A stretch of 64,000 nucleotides of DNA, from assembly GCA_963921825.1 (NCBI GenBank), contig OY997588.1:11112001-11176000 (forward strand), written 5' to 3'. The notes under the pieces were generated by a model. It did no database searches. It was given only the letters and a program-made list of their open reading frames with translations, and was not told where the DNA came from. Source of the DNA: Erodium maritimum (lineage: Eukaryota > Streptophyta > Magnoliopsida > Geraniales > Geraniaceae). A program made the position numbers and the translations under genes. Positions 36,138-48,100 of this stretch are shown here, piece by piece; positions within the stretch are counted from its first letter, which is position 1, and every line of letters begins with the position of its first letter.

Positions 36138-37070
36138 TTGTATTCACACGGAAAAACCGTTCTATTAGGGTTGCAAAAGCCTCCTTCTCTCACTCTCTGT
36201 TTCTGTCGCAACCGCCTTCACCACCACAACCAATTCCTCCATGAACCACCCCTCCAGCCCTCATTGCCGGACACCACCGCCCCAGACTCTACCCAGCCTC
36301 ACCAACTCTTTCTCCCAGACATGAACTTCCCCCGAACCCATTTTCCTTCAGATTCGGTGCAACCCGAAACCCCCTCGCCTTGTGCACCTCTACGCGACTA
36401 CCAAACGACGTCGGGGGGTACGCCGAAAGGCATGCATGCCCCAGTTCGACCGCGTCCTTCTGTGATAGGCCAAGCGCCGACCTGGCCGAACATCTTCCTA
36501 CCTCATGTAGAGTCCGGGCGAGCCACATCGCGCCCTCGAGGTATGATAGAGGCCCATTTCAAGCTTTCTCTGGTATGCTCGACTTTGGCTACAACAGATC
36601 TGGTGAGGGCCCTCTTAAACCCGTCCAGAACAATGTCGGGGACGCGGCCAGTGGTACCAGATTCGGAAGATGAAGACGACATCCTAGAGATCCCGGCGGA
36701 GGCCATCCCTACTGCCGTGGATGGTCGGCACCGCTTCTCTTTTGCGGGGAAGGTTGCGGGAACGGGACGTCTCAACCAGAACGCCTTTTATGGGCTTATG
36801 CTTCAGCACTGGAAAGTCGACGGCCTGGAGATCGAGTACCTTACCAAGGATGTGGTGACCTTTCACTACTCGTCCCGGGAGACCATGGAGAACATCCGTC
36901 ACCGGGGCCCCTAGAGCTTCAAGGGTTACCTGGTGATGTTGGTTCCGCTCTTGGCCTGCATGCAAACCGATGACATCAAGTTCAGGTGTATAAAGATTGG
37001 GGTCCGAGCGATGAATGTACCAGAAATGCCTGGAACGCCTTGGTTCGTGCCCTCCTTGCATCGATCCTGA
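36138..37070 (+). pseudogene. LINE ORF1-type relic (DUF4283-like domain)
   Basis: The 258-codon ORF at 36138-36914 ends with an acidic stretch (PDSEDEDDILEI) and then RFSFAGKVAGTGRLNQNAF, VVTFHYSSRETMENIR and HRGP. After an in-frame TAG at 36912-36914 the same frame continues SFKGYLVMLVPL. That order (GK/R.L.....N..A, F.F....... R....GPW.F..., L....) is the DUF4283 domain of plant L1-type LINE ORF1 proteins, which bind RNA with a downstream zinc knuckle. The knuckle and the RT are missing. The Trp of GPW is replaced by the stop. Confidence 0.6.
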
Positions 37071-38740
37071 GAATTAGGTAACCACTGCCCCTATTCCTAC
37101 AGTACGAAGTTCGGATGGTTTTTTGTGGATGTGAGTCGACCTGGATGTGGGTCAACCTCTAGAGACGTATTCGTCTCCAATTCCCAGGTCATGCCCAAAC
37201 CTCTATAGTGTCGGCGGCCAGCACCGCGAATGGTTGAGTCTAATCCGGTAGAGGATACCGTAACCCTCTTAGCTAAACAAGAATCTCAAAAGGGTTCCAA
37301 AGGCATGATGCCCTAGAGACTCGTCAGTGGCCAACACCTCAAAACCAGTGAACCCGTACTTCGAGATGTACGGGAAGACAGGAAACCCGATTGAAAAAAT
37401 GAAGCAATGGGAGAGATAAGATAGCCCAGACAAAGAAAGAGGGAGGGGGTGGGGGGAACTTACCTCCGAGCTCTCATATAGAAGCCCGTTCAAGGAAGCC
37501 CTAGATCTGCAGATCTACGGGCGGAGCAGCGACGAATGAGAAGGCATCCTTCCCAGCAACAAAAAACACCAGAAACGCAAGGATCCTACAAGAAGAACGA
37601 AACTTAACCCACAACCGGATCTGGAGAAGTCACCGGGATTTAAGTAAGAATTCACCATCACAACTACACCGGCGGAGCAACCAATATGGCAACGAGGGCG
37701 GCCAGATCCACGATAATCCTCACCTTAGAAGGTGAGGCGTCCCACGGCCGGAGCCAACATGCTCCAACCCTCAAAGCGGCGAAAAAACGGTGACATGCTT
37801 ACCTGAGCATGAGTAAGGTGAGGGCTACCAGATCTGTGTCGATCGACCACTAAGAAGGATGTCCAACGGTCGGATTTGAGTAGGCGACACCATCAAAGAG
37901 GAGAGAGAGCCTTCGTGTTTCCCCGGAACGAGAGAGGAAGAAAAGAGGAGCGAATGGGTAGGAAAACAGGGAGGAGTCCATCGTCAACGACCTCCGAGGT
38001 CGAGATGATCTGGAAAGCCGCCGGCGGAAGTTAGGGTTAGAGGAGGAGGTAGACGATGAACGAGAGATGAGGGTTTTCTAGAGAGAGGTCGGAGACTCTC
38101 TCTGGACTTTTCATACCCTTGGTTGTGTGTGGGGGCCCAGAGGTTTTAGTGCTTCTAATCTCTTTCCAACTCTCTTTAGATGTATTTTCTCCAGTTCCAG
38201 AGTGGTCAATACGAATAAAGTGTATAGGCTGACATGCATGCTCCCGATACTAACATGAGAATAAGGCTTGTGCCCTTTGGGTAGTTCATGAAAAAGTTTC
38301 AATTACGTGTTTGAGCACTCCTCTTGAATACAGTCTATTAAATGGGTCGACTCCAATTGATCTGAGCCTGAAAAATCCCCCTAACCTTTTTGCTCGTTAT
38401 CTTGAGACAAACGTAAGAAGAAGCATAAAAGGATTTGTCTCCAAAATATTTATTACGAATCTCAAGGATGTCATCTCCTCTTGATCTATTCCAAAAAAAA
38501 TTGGAGGCTATGATATTGTAAGATCTTTGCAAGACTCTGGTTTCATTTCTCCGTCCAACGACAAAAAGAGGTTATTAAAGGTTTCAGAATATCTCTGAGT
38601 TAAGGGGTCGCCCTGACTTGCATACAAAAGATCCTAATTAGTTCTTCTGAATTTTTCCTGCTATTTTGATCGTTGTGCTTTTCTTCATTTGATTATAAAT
38701 AAAATTCCCCTATCCCTTACTTCTTCCCCGACTTCTTCTC
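37071..38740 (-). other. LINE-like leader segment, minus strand, and unassigned flanks
   Basis: Read on the minus strand from about 38108, the sequence starts GTCTCCGACCTCTCTCTAGAAAAC and continues with CCGCCGGCGGC and AGATCTGG motifs. This resembles the start of the retroposon at 34267. No ORF of interest is present. 38110-38740 is AT-rich with nothing recognised. Confidence 0.35.
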
Positions 38741-39844
38741 CCTTCAGGTGCGATTGTGGTGGTAGATTCCAACGTCTCCGACCAGCGAGCCTTTTCAGAT
38801 ATACTTGCGGGAGACATTTTCTTCATTTCTCCAGGTGAAGATTATCGTAGATCTGACCTGCCACCTCTGGTTTTCTCCTTCTACCGACTCCGGCCGGTAT
38901 GCCCTTCTAGATCTACAAGGGGAGGTATTTTCTTCACCGTCCTAGGTGGATATCGCCGTAAATTTGGATCTGTCGTCGCTGGTCGTTCGTTGTGGAGGAT
39001 TTTCCGTCACTTTCTTCTCCTCCGCCTGTAGTTATGACATTCTTAGGATTTAGATCTACTATTTCCAAAGCTCTTCCGTCTCCTTGGTGGTCCACTACTA
39101 TATGATTAGAGGTTTACCGCGAATCTACTGCTCCTAAGGTTGTTGGGGTCTTTCTCTCTCTAATCTTTGGCGAGTTGGACAACTATGTTACTCGTCGTGT
39201 TTTGGGTATTGGCCACGGCGAGGGACTCGTCTAAGTTCGATGGATGCTATTTCGATGGCTCTGAGGGCTTGGGTTTCTGTGTTCTCCTACTGTGTGTCAG
39301 TATCAGTGCTGGCCGCTGACTCGCCGGATCTCTCTACGACGAACAACTTAGTCCGGTGGTGGATCCTTATTGTCCGACCGATGGTGGTCGGACTATTTGT
39401 AGTGATTATTCTATTTCTTGATGTTAGCAGTGTACTAAGAGAAATAAATGAATTCCGAAGATTTTGAGCAAATCCAAAGAGGGTTATCCCATTGGACGGG
39501 GTGGAGGGGGTGTATAAAATCTATTCAGTAAATATATAGATTTGTGTGAGTGTTGACAAAGACCCATCGATTATGTTATATTATAACATGAGTGGTGCGG
39601 GGGATGGGGTATTGCATTTTTTTCTTTGTTCTTTTTTTGTACAATATTAGTACTGGGCATGTGAGGATGAGGGTGAAAAAACCACACAAGACGTTCTCGG
39701 GCGGGGGCTCTATACGGGGCCTTACCGCCTTATACAAAAGGCCCGCTCCCAATTCCAAGTGTTAGTGGGGTGAAAAACGGACCCCGCGTAGAAGCTCTCG
39801 AGGCGTATATGGTGTTGGTGTTGTCTGCCCGCACCTTATACGTC
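38741..39844 (+). other. Retroposon-like leader fragment
   Basis: GC-moderate DNA with repeated GTAGATCTG/TAGATCT motifs, similar in style to the 34.3-kb retroposon, runs to about 39470. After that comes AT-rich DNA with a short GC-rich block at 39690-39840. Short ORFs (91 and 75 codons) show no family features. Confidence 0.3.
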
Positions 39845-39846
39845 TG

Positions 39847-39919
39847 GGGCGTAGCCAAGCGGTTAAGGCAACAAGTTTTGATCCCGATACACGAAGGTTT
39901 GAATCCTTTTGTCCCTGGC
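39847..39919 (+). pseudogene. tRNA-Gln(UUG)-like relic, copy 1 (organelle type)
   Basis: GGGGCGTAGCCAAGCGGTTA, then AAGGCAAC, TTTTGATCCCG and a T-arm-like GGTTTGAATCC ending GTCCCTG. This follows the order of plastid or mitochondrial trnQ-UUG (GGGGCGTGGCCAAG...TTTTGGTCCCG...GGTTCGAATCC). Several changes break stem pairing, so it is probably a decayed organelle insertion or a tRNA-derived SINE head. Confidence 0.5.
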
Positions 39920-39996
39920 TAATAAAAAAATGGAAATGCTTGTATGTTTGGCCTCTACATCTGTTCTGTATTGGTGGCGAGACACGCCACCATACG

Positions 39997-40071
39997 CTCG
40001 GGGCGTCGTCTACCGGTAATACAACGAGCTTTTATCCCTATAGCGAGGGTTCGAATCCTTCCGTCCCAAGA
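39997..40071 (+). pseudogene. tRNA-Gln-like relic, copy 2
   Basis: It begins GGGGCGTCGTCTACCGGTAA, continues TTTTATCCCTATAGCGAGGG and ends TTCGAATCCTTCCGTCCCA. The T arm and acceptor end match trnQ-UUG better than copy 1, while the D arm and anticodon are more decayed. Flanking similarity (TACG.TC/CTCGGGGCG) suggests the two copies arose by duplication of about 150 bp. Confidence 0.5.
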
Positions 40072-41015
40072 ATCTATAGATATAGATTCAATTTGAAATT
40101 ATCCCTTTGGATTTTTTGGCCTTCTCTTCTTTTTTTCGCCCCTAGTTCATATAGTTTGGGCTTGGCCCGTGTGGTTAACTTGTTAACCCTCATCTGTTTG
40201 CTTCATAATAGTTATATTTAGGTAACAGACTTTTGTTGACCGATCGACTGAGCTTATATTCTCTGGTTTGAGGTGTTTTTTTGGCCTTCTCCGGTTTATA
40301 ATTTTGAGGATTTTACTTTGGTCTTTGTTTTTTATTCAAAAACTAGATCTTAATGTCATTTGTTGATAAAACAATGTCTAATAAGAAAAACACACTGAGT
40401 GTATGGGCTTAAGGAACAAACTCATATATTCATATTACTATCCATCATAGAGTTTAATAGTAATAACATGAGATATACCGAAATCTAATGGCAGATAAGA
40501 CCACCAATACACATCATTTGCTTGTAAAAGTTATACTCTAAAGTGTAAAAATCTACTTATATCAATTATAATTCATTTTCACCCTGCCATATTATTTTAA
40601 TATATAAACACTCTCTCATCTTATATTATATTTATATGTTATTTAAATTTAAAAAAAGTAAGTTGTTGCCATTATTAATATTAAATTAGGGAGGGTACCC
40701 AACAATGTATCTATGAAATTTACAAAAATGACTTACCAAGAAAAAAGAAAAATCTTCAAAATGATAATTAAGTATATAGACAGTTTCATTTATTTATATA
40801 TAGAAAAACAATAAATGCCCATATTTACAGGAAGTAACTCTTCAAACAGTCCCTTCTATCAATGCATTTGCTTGGCTGCACTTGAACTGAAAGCGAGAAG
40901 AAACAAAATCATCCAATTTTGATCCAAACCCTCGATTCGTCTCCTCTCAATCTCCTATTTATACCCATTACAGTTCTCGTTCAGCTGATATCAGAATCAT
41001 GAGTTTTCTCCTTCC
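40072..41015. other. Intergenic stretch upstream of RKD5-like gene
   Basis: To about 40372 the DNA is T-rich and ends TTTGTTGATAAAACA, like the 3' tails of the other retroposons here. From 40380 to 40850 it is AT-rich with nothing recognised. The region 40850-41015 probably contains the promoter and 5' leader of the RKD gene. Confidence 0.35.
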
Positions 41016-44000
41016 ATGGATCATTCAAAGACTCGATTCATCATTGCTCTCTTAGTGTTCAAAAACACCATCAACGAAGGTAGATTCAATCGGCGATCTG
41101 TGTCTCTCTCGCTAATTTTGTGTATTTTTTTGTTAAGTTAACGTGGATTTTTCGGTAAAGTTTGGAATTTTATTTTATATGCGATCTGGGTTTTTCGCAG
41201 AGTTGATCAGGAGCTTGCATGTGTATCAATTTGAGGATGGTAGAGAAAATGAAGTGGAGAGGGAATTTTTCTTCTCAAAAAAGGGTTCGTACAGGGAAAT
41301 GGTGGCACATCCAGTTCTTAGGCTGCAGAGATTGAAGGTTCCTGATGTGCTTGAAGGTGAGGTGAACGGTCTGTGGCTTTGCATCTATGCTTTTCATGCT
41401 GATCAGTCTCCTTCTCTTCAGACCCACATTCCTTCGATACTCTCAATTTCTGGGTACTGATTTCTGATTTTAACCACTTTTTCTTATTTGTTGTTCATTT
41501 ATGTGGTTTTGATTTTGTGAAAAACTTTTGCTGGATGGTTGAGTGATTGAATTGAACTATGTATGTGGCAGTGCATCTTAAATCTTATAGAATCTAGATG
41601 GCTCCGATTAGTTGTTTGTTTCATGTGATAGGCTGAACTTGAGCACAATTCATTAGTGCCCAGGAAGCTTGGGCCTCAAGTTTGAAATCATCCCAAATTG
41701 CGTCCCAAAAGTACAACCAAAAACCTCTTTAGGTGCCTTCTGGGTGGACTTTTGATCATGCGATGATGTGCGTGTGTGTGAAATGTGTTTCAAGAGTATA
41801 GTATAAAAGGATTTGACATTTACATGTAATGTCAAAGATCAATTGCAAGGATTCTACCTGAAAGTTATCTAATTGGGTGTGAACAAAATTGGGAGAGATT
41901 GTGGCCTATGCACACAGTCACTGCAAGAGACTCTGATATCTCAACACTCCCCCTCAAGTTGATGCGTAGATATCGCACATGCCCAATTTGTCGGGAAGTT
42001 AAGATACACTTGTTTTGAGATTGCTATTGTGACAGTGTGCATAGTCTTCGGATCAGAGTGTCAGACAACTGGTCTTCTGATTAGGTTTTGGGCAACTCCA
42101 TAGTCATGTTATCAAATTTCTACTTGATGAATAATCTGTCTATTTCAACTTATTTTGTATGCTCTTTTTATGCATGATTGTGTGCAATATCACAAATTGT
42201 TTGTTATTCTAAAATAATTAAACTGGTTATTTTGGAGGAGGATCTAAATCCTGTTAAAGAAGTTCTAACCAGAACGCCTCTCAAAGAATAAAAGTCATAC
42301 CTATGAAATTAGGTTCTGTACTTGAACAAGTCGCAACATTTTGCTTCTTACTTCTCCAAGTCATAAAGGAAAGTTAACTTGAGGTAGATCGTATGTTATC
42401 CAGAGAGTCTGCCCAGTTAACATCAATATGTGCATCAATGCTCCGGAGGTCTGTTTTCTTCTTGAACAAAGTTCTTTTTTTCTGACAATTTTTCCAAATA
42501 TCTTAATATTCACATGTTTCTTTTTGGGATTGTGCATCAGTGCATGTTTTGACTTTCACTCTTAATGCGTAAACAAGATCTGGTCTTGTCTGAGCTAAGC
42601 ACATAAACCTGTCCACGAGTCGTTCGTACCTTTATCATTCAGTATCTGTTTAAGTCCGTGTTTCAGCTTTATACCTTCTTCCATTGGTGTCTGAAGGGGT
42701 TGACATCCTGACATACTTCCTTTGAGATAGATTTATTCCCATGCCTGATCAAGAAGCTTCAATCCCAAGAAAGTATTTCGGTTGACATAGATCTTTCATT
42801 TCAAATTCTCAAGACAAATAGTCTTGTAAGATTTCCTTCCATCAAGATCATTTCCTGTAATCGTGTCATCAACATAAACAAAACAACCAGAATTCTCTCA
42901 CATCATTTCCTTTTGACAAACATGGAGATCAGGTGAGTAGAGGTTTGTACTACATTTGGTTAACTCCTCTGCTTGGATTTACATCTAAAGGAGAACTGTA
43001 ATTAGTGTCATTGTGTTTTTATTACATATTGATTCTACATGAGCATTATAGTATCTTAACATTTTATTGAGTAATTGCAATCTTATCCTTGTTTGGTAAT
43101 GGGGACGGTCAATGGGCGAATCCTAGGTTAACCGAATCGTTTATGGAACCAGTCATTATTGAGTATGGATTATCTGAAACTCTAGAGGAAGTTTAACCAC
43201 TCAGAATTCTCATTTTTTTACATACTCTTCTGCTTACAAAGTATTGTTTTTTTTACTTGTAACATCTGTTTCATGTGAGTGAGAGCAACAAACTTGAGTG
43301 GTCCAAAAGTTGTTATATGATCTATCATCTGTAGTGCCCTTATGGGTTAGAAACTAACAACTTCATTGTCAAAAGTTACATATTTAAGGTTGAGTAAGAA
43401 AGAAGCACATCTTATTACATATGTGGAAGGAGCGATATGGATAAAAGTTGTCACTCCGCCTTTATGGTTAAGATTATAAACTAATACTCAATAAAATAGA
43501 TATTAATTTAAAGTAATTGAAAAATGAAGTTTCTGTTGAATTTGTCTAGGTTGTTGTAATTTTTATGTCCAAGTTGCTCTTCTTATGGAATGCTATTATT
43601 TGATTTTCAGCAATCCAAAACTGCAGTCAGTCCCAACGCTCGCTAATGATCTTCAGATGATTTTCCAGTTCAGTGGCTGCTTAGGAAATGAGAATACGTC
43701 AGAGTTCTCAACCCAGGAAACGGGTCAAGAGAAAGGAGATAACAACCGTGCATCTACAAGGAATGTTCATGTCTTGGATCTCAACTGTTATCCATATCCA
43801 GTTGCTACATCAGAATATTTTAATGATCAGGAAATCGATCAAACTGCGTCAGGTTTGGTTTAGAACCACATGTGTTAGTGACTGCATGAAACAATTTGAC
43901 AGATAAGTATAAATAATTGCAGGTATGGAAGTGAAGAGGCAAAAGAAGAGGGCTGCTTCTGAAGATGTAGCAAAGTTATCTTTAGAAGATCTTGTTAAGT

Positions 44001-44998
44001 ACTTTGATCTCCCAATTGTGGAAGCTTCTAGAATTCTGAAAGTTGGACTCACAGTCCTAAAGCGCAAGTGCAGGGAATTTGGCATTCCTCGATGGCCACA
44101 TAGGAAGATCAAATCCCTAGACACACTCATTCATGATCTTGAGGTCCTTTCACTCCCTTCTTTGCCCCCTGTTCTTTGTAGATGCCAATGGATATTTCAT
44201 GATTGTCTTCACTTGGCATAGTTGTTCACCTTCACATTTCAAAATTTATGAAAAGACTTCAAGTCAATAAATCAATTCGAACATTGAAGATAACATATTA
44301 GGTGTATCAAAGCATTTTGAGCTAAAGACCTTACTTATGTAGAAGCAAGGGCAACTAAGCAATTATTGATTCTTAAAGAACTGTTTAAGATTGATGTATC
44401 TAGCAAAAAATGAGGCTCCTTTATGTAGAAGGGAGCACTAAGTTCTTGACCCCCCACCTTGAGAGAGACCCAACAGACTGGATAGAGAGAGGCCCAATAG
44501 AAGTTGGAAAGAGAACCAAGAAGTGAGGTATCATTTCTGGGACTCGAACCTCCTAACACCTAACGTATTAAACACATTGATTACTCCCTCCCTGTCAAAA
44601 TAAGTGTCATAATTTTCTGATTTAGATGTTTTAATAAAAGTGTCCATTCTCCTTTCGAGAAAGTGAATATATCCTTGTAATATCTATTTAGTATTTATCA
44701 CCACATGAGCATCTTACCAAGTGGAACACATGGGGACATATGGTGAAAAGTGAAGCACTAACTCTACCGATCTTTACAGGAAGAGGCAGAGAGGCAGCAG
44801 GAGGAGAACGAGGCAGCAGCTAAGGCGGCAGCAAAGAGGCAGAGCATGTTGGAGGATGAAAAGGCAAGCATTGAGAGGAAACCCTTTATGGAGATACAGA
44901 GAGAGACCAAGAGGTTCAGGCAAGATGTGTTTAAGAGAAGACATAGGGCTCGAGCTATCCAGAACAAGCCCGCATCAAATAACAACAACATCGGTTAG
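41016..44998 (+). CDS. RKD5: RWP-RK transcription factor, RKD5-like, 5 exons
   Basis: Exons: 41016-41079, 41201-41453, 43611-43852, 43923-44143, 44780-44998. They join in frame to 332 residues. The N-terminal part (ELIRSLHVYQFEDGRENEVE, LWLCIYAFHADQ) matches the extra N-terminal region that sets RKD5 apart from RKD1-4. The RWP-RK domain lies at about 205-258 (LVKYFDLPIVEASRILKVGL...LKRKCREFGIPRWPHRKIKS) with the family signature as RWPHRK. A Glu/Ala-rich helix, probably a coiled coil, follows in exon 5. RWP-RK factors bind nitrate-response-element-like DNA, and RKDs control egg-cell and gametophyte identity. The 2.2-kb second intron contains an antisense Copia relic. The C-terminus after the helix is basic. 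Confidence 0.9.
41640..42960 (-). mobile_element. Copia retrotransposon relic in the second intron of the RKD gene, antisense
   Basis: The minus strand contains, in order, a region encoding YVDDTITGNDLDGRKSYKT (RT active-site YVDD), a degenerate RT and RNase H tail (near 42250-42850), a polypurine tract and an LTR-like start, TGTTGAGATATCAGAGTCTC, at about 41949 downward. On the plus strand the tract reads ACTCCCCCTCAAGTTGATGC near 41948-41967. Stops and frame slips are frequent and the 5' part of the element is absent. Confidence 0.65.
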
Positions 44999-45590
44999 TA
45001 ATAGTATTAGTACGGATTAAAAGCATACCATCACTAACTATTTTGAGACATTTAGGGCCCATAAGCCATTATATACATGGTGCTGTGCTGAAAGAAACCT
45101 CGATGAAAACGTGCTCTTTTTGCCCATGATTCTTCATGCGAACCTAGTTCATCCATTATGTTTTTGGATACCTGAAACTTTTGCACTTGTCGTGTTTTGT
45201 GCCACACGGGTGGAGTTTGACCTGAAAAAGGGCATTGTTGTTGATTGTTGGGTTGAAGATTTTGCATATGTGGTTGACCCTTTTAACGTGTGGAGTCCAT
45301 TCTCATTGACAGTGCAGCAAAGAGCACCAATACGAGGAAAGTTCATTAGGCCTTGCCTTGGTGCTCGTTTCCTTGTAGATTAGTTACGTTCCGTCCGTTA
45401 ACATTTTGTTTGACTTATGAACTTGTTTTTTTTATTAACCATGATTGGGTTGCCTTTCATTTCAATGATATGTTCCAATTTATTGTTCTAAAACACATTG
45501 GTAGTTAGGTGTAGCCAAGTAAAAATAAATGATAGTTAAGTGTAGTTAAGTGAAAATTTTCCATATTCTTTTATTGTTTCCTTCAATAGG
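44999..45590. other. Region 3' of the RKD gene with an unassigned ORF
   Basis: A 90-codon plus-strand ORF at 45111-45383 (FDLKKGIVVDCWVEDFAYVV) has balanced composition. I recognise no family and no splice-linked partner. It may be a gene fragment. Confidence 0.3.
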
Positions 45591-46325
45591 GGTGTCCATG
45601 GGCCGGGCCCCGGTCCCGTGGTCAATATTTTGAACCGACCCGGAGTGACCGGGTTCAAAAAATTCAACCCACTCCCGACTCTGGTACCAAAAAGGGACCT
45701 TTGAACATGTCCGTCCGGATTATGGGCCAGTTCATCGGGTTGGACCAATCAATCGGAATTTGTTAAAAATTGATCACATTAACCGTAAGTAGTAATACAT
45801 ATAGTTTCAAATACTTTTTTCATTTTCCAAAAAACCATTAAAAAGTCATCAAAGAGTGCTTAGAAACTCTCAATTTGGTCATTTTTTAATGATGAAAAAA
45901 CTTTATAACCTGTTAGAACTTTATCAACAGTTCAAGGATTACAAACGGCAATCAGGGAGTTCAAGTTGACCCAAAATAGATTACGATTACAAAAGATGAG
46001 TTCAACTTAACACAAAACTACGACATGTTCTATTACAAAATTGGTAATCACCTTCTAAATCTCAAGCCATCAATCTTCATCTCCATATACAAAAGTAATA
46101 AAAAGGAGTAAGAGTGTGACATGAGGCATTGGACTTGTACTATATCCGGGTGGTCCGGGTCATATAGAAAACCATGTCACAGATCCACTATTCGGACTGC
46201 TCATTCTGGTTTGATATTTCTAAACTCAAACCTGCTCCTGTAATCCTGGGGACAAACCCACCGAAACCCGATGAGCGGATTGATCAAATGAACTGGGTTA
46301 TGGGTCAATTTTAGACCCCCTTACC
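45591..46325. mobile_element. Possible hAT-type non-autonomous element
   Basis: The left end AGGGGTGTCCATGGGCCGGG and the right end, reversed, AAGGGGGTCTAAAATTGACC resemble the AGGGGTGT-type short TIRs of plant hAT elements. Inner sequence repeats GGGCCGG/ACCGGGTTC motifs. Flanks read TCCTTCAAT and CCTCTCAAT, not an exact 8-bp duplication. No transposase is present. Confidence 0.35.
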
Positions 46326-48100
46326 TCTCAATACTGTTTCAACTCATTTATAGTAATGCCATTTCTTTCGATTAAGTGCTATTTGTCACGTGATATGATA
46401 TTAATTGGTTTAAGGATTTGAATGTGAGCATGACAACTCTTTTGAAACTCTATAATTTGTTAATAACAAAAATCAGAAACAAAAATAGTACGGATAAGCT
46501 GAGGTAAATCTTAAATGTTCCAAGTTCGATCAAAATAAAAATGATCTCACTTTAGATTATTAACGGTCCTATGGTTTTAGTGGGTATTCATTTTCTTAAA
46601 AAAATAATAATGCGTGAAATATTAATCATATTATTTGTATCATTCACTGACAATGTATGATAGAACATAAGGTTGTTAACAAGAAAACAAATAAATACAG
46701 TTGAATACTCGCGGGTTCTCATGAGTCTTGTTAGAGTTTCGTTCTCTATTAAGCTTTTTTTTGAGTCGTTTCTAGTCATCGCGATGTTGGCTTCTTCTCG
46801 TTACCAGCGACGTGCTTCTCGATCTTGTTCGGGTCTCCCTCTACAACTCCGATAGTTGTCATCTGGCTCAGCTCGGCATCAATCGACCTCCTCGTCCCGA
46901 AGCCTATCAACTTCCCTATATCGGATTATCTTCTCTGATCAACCCCTCTGTCTCTGAAGCCGCCACCAGCGCGTCCATCTCTTTGGCCTCCACTGATACT
47001 CCTTAACACCTCTTTCGATTCTAGATCATACTAAACGATTGAGTCTTTTTTATTTTATCTTTTTTCTTCTTTGCAAGGTCAATGATTAGTGAGTTGAGGT
47101 TCAGAGATTTTTTCTAGGAGGGAACACTGATTCAAGTATATCTTCCCAATAAAACTGTTGAGTTTAGGTTTGATCGCATTCCACACGACGAAAAAAGCTC
47201 TCTCCATAGGATCAAACAACGTTTAGGCACCACTTCAAGCAATCATCTTCAATATATTAGATTAAGTTTCATCGGTGAATTGCTTCTTCAACAAGAGAGA
47301 CTATTCTCGAATTTGTTACAAGAATTGTGAACAAAACTCACTGGCTCGTTAAGAAGGCTTGTTCTTTATCTGTTCTTCAGTGACCATCATTTTTTTCTAA
47401 AACACTTTGCTGTATTATTGTTTTAAATAATTAATAAAATTACAACTTTCGCTCAAAAATTAAAAAAAAACATTATAATTCGATTTTTTCAAGACAGAAG
47501 TTATAAAGATCTGGGCTTTGACTATTTAAATAACTGAATTCGCCAGGAATTGAAGGTCACAATGAATTTGAGCAGTGGACCAACCCATGGTTCCATTTCA
47601 TATTTGAAGTTGACTTTTATTTTATTTTTGATACTGACATGTCAGTAGCAATAAGCCAGTAACAAAACAATTGGGTATTCGATTCCGTCATCAATAACTA
47701 ATTTAGCCACGTCGAGCTCCAGGGAACATCACAATGAACAAAGTTCAATCTCTCATATATGAGATATTTAATTCAATCTTAGAAAATGGGTGTATTTATT
47801 ATATTTTAAATATAAACCGTTAAAATTGGTATATTGATGTGTAATTTGTTATACTATTGATATACATAATTTTTCATTGGTATATCAAATTTAATATTTA
47901 CTCAATAAAAACTGAACCATTATCCTATCACACTCGTTTTATCATCATTTGTTATTAGTGTTTGGAGGAGAGACACCCAACTTGCCAACTTGTTCATCTG
48001 TGATACTTCTTACTTACTTTACTTCATTTCAAATATATATATTTATTTTGTATTTTGTGTGTACAGTCCATGTGAATGTTGTGTTGTTAATTCATTTGTT
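46326..48100. other. AT-rich intergenic DNA, nothing firm
   Basis: A GC-richer patch at about 46780-47000 holds a 64-codon ORF without family features. The rest is AT-rich. No repeat or RNA gene was recognised. Confidence 0.3.
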
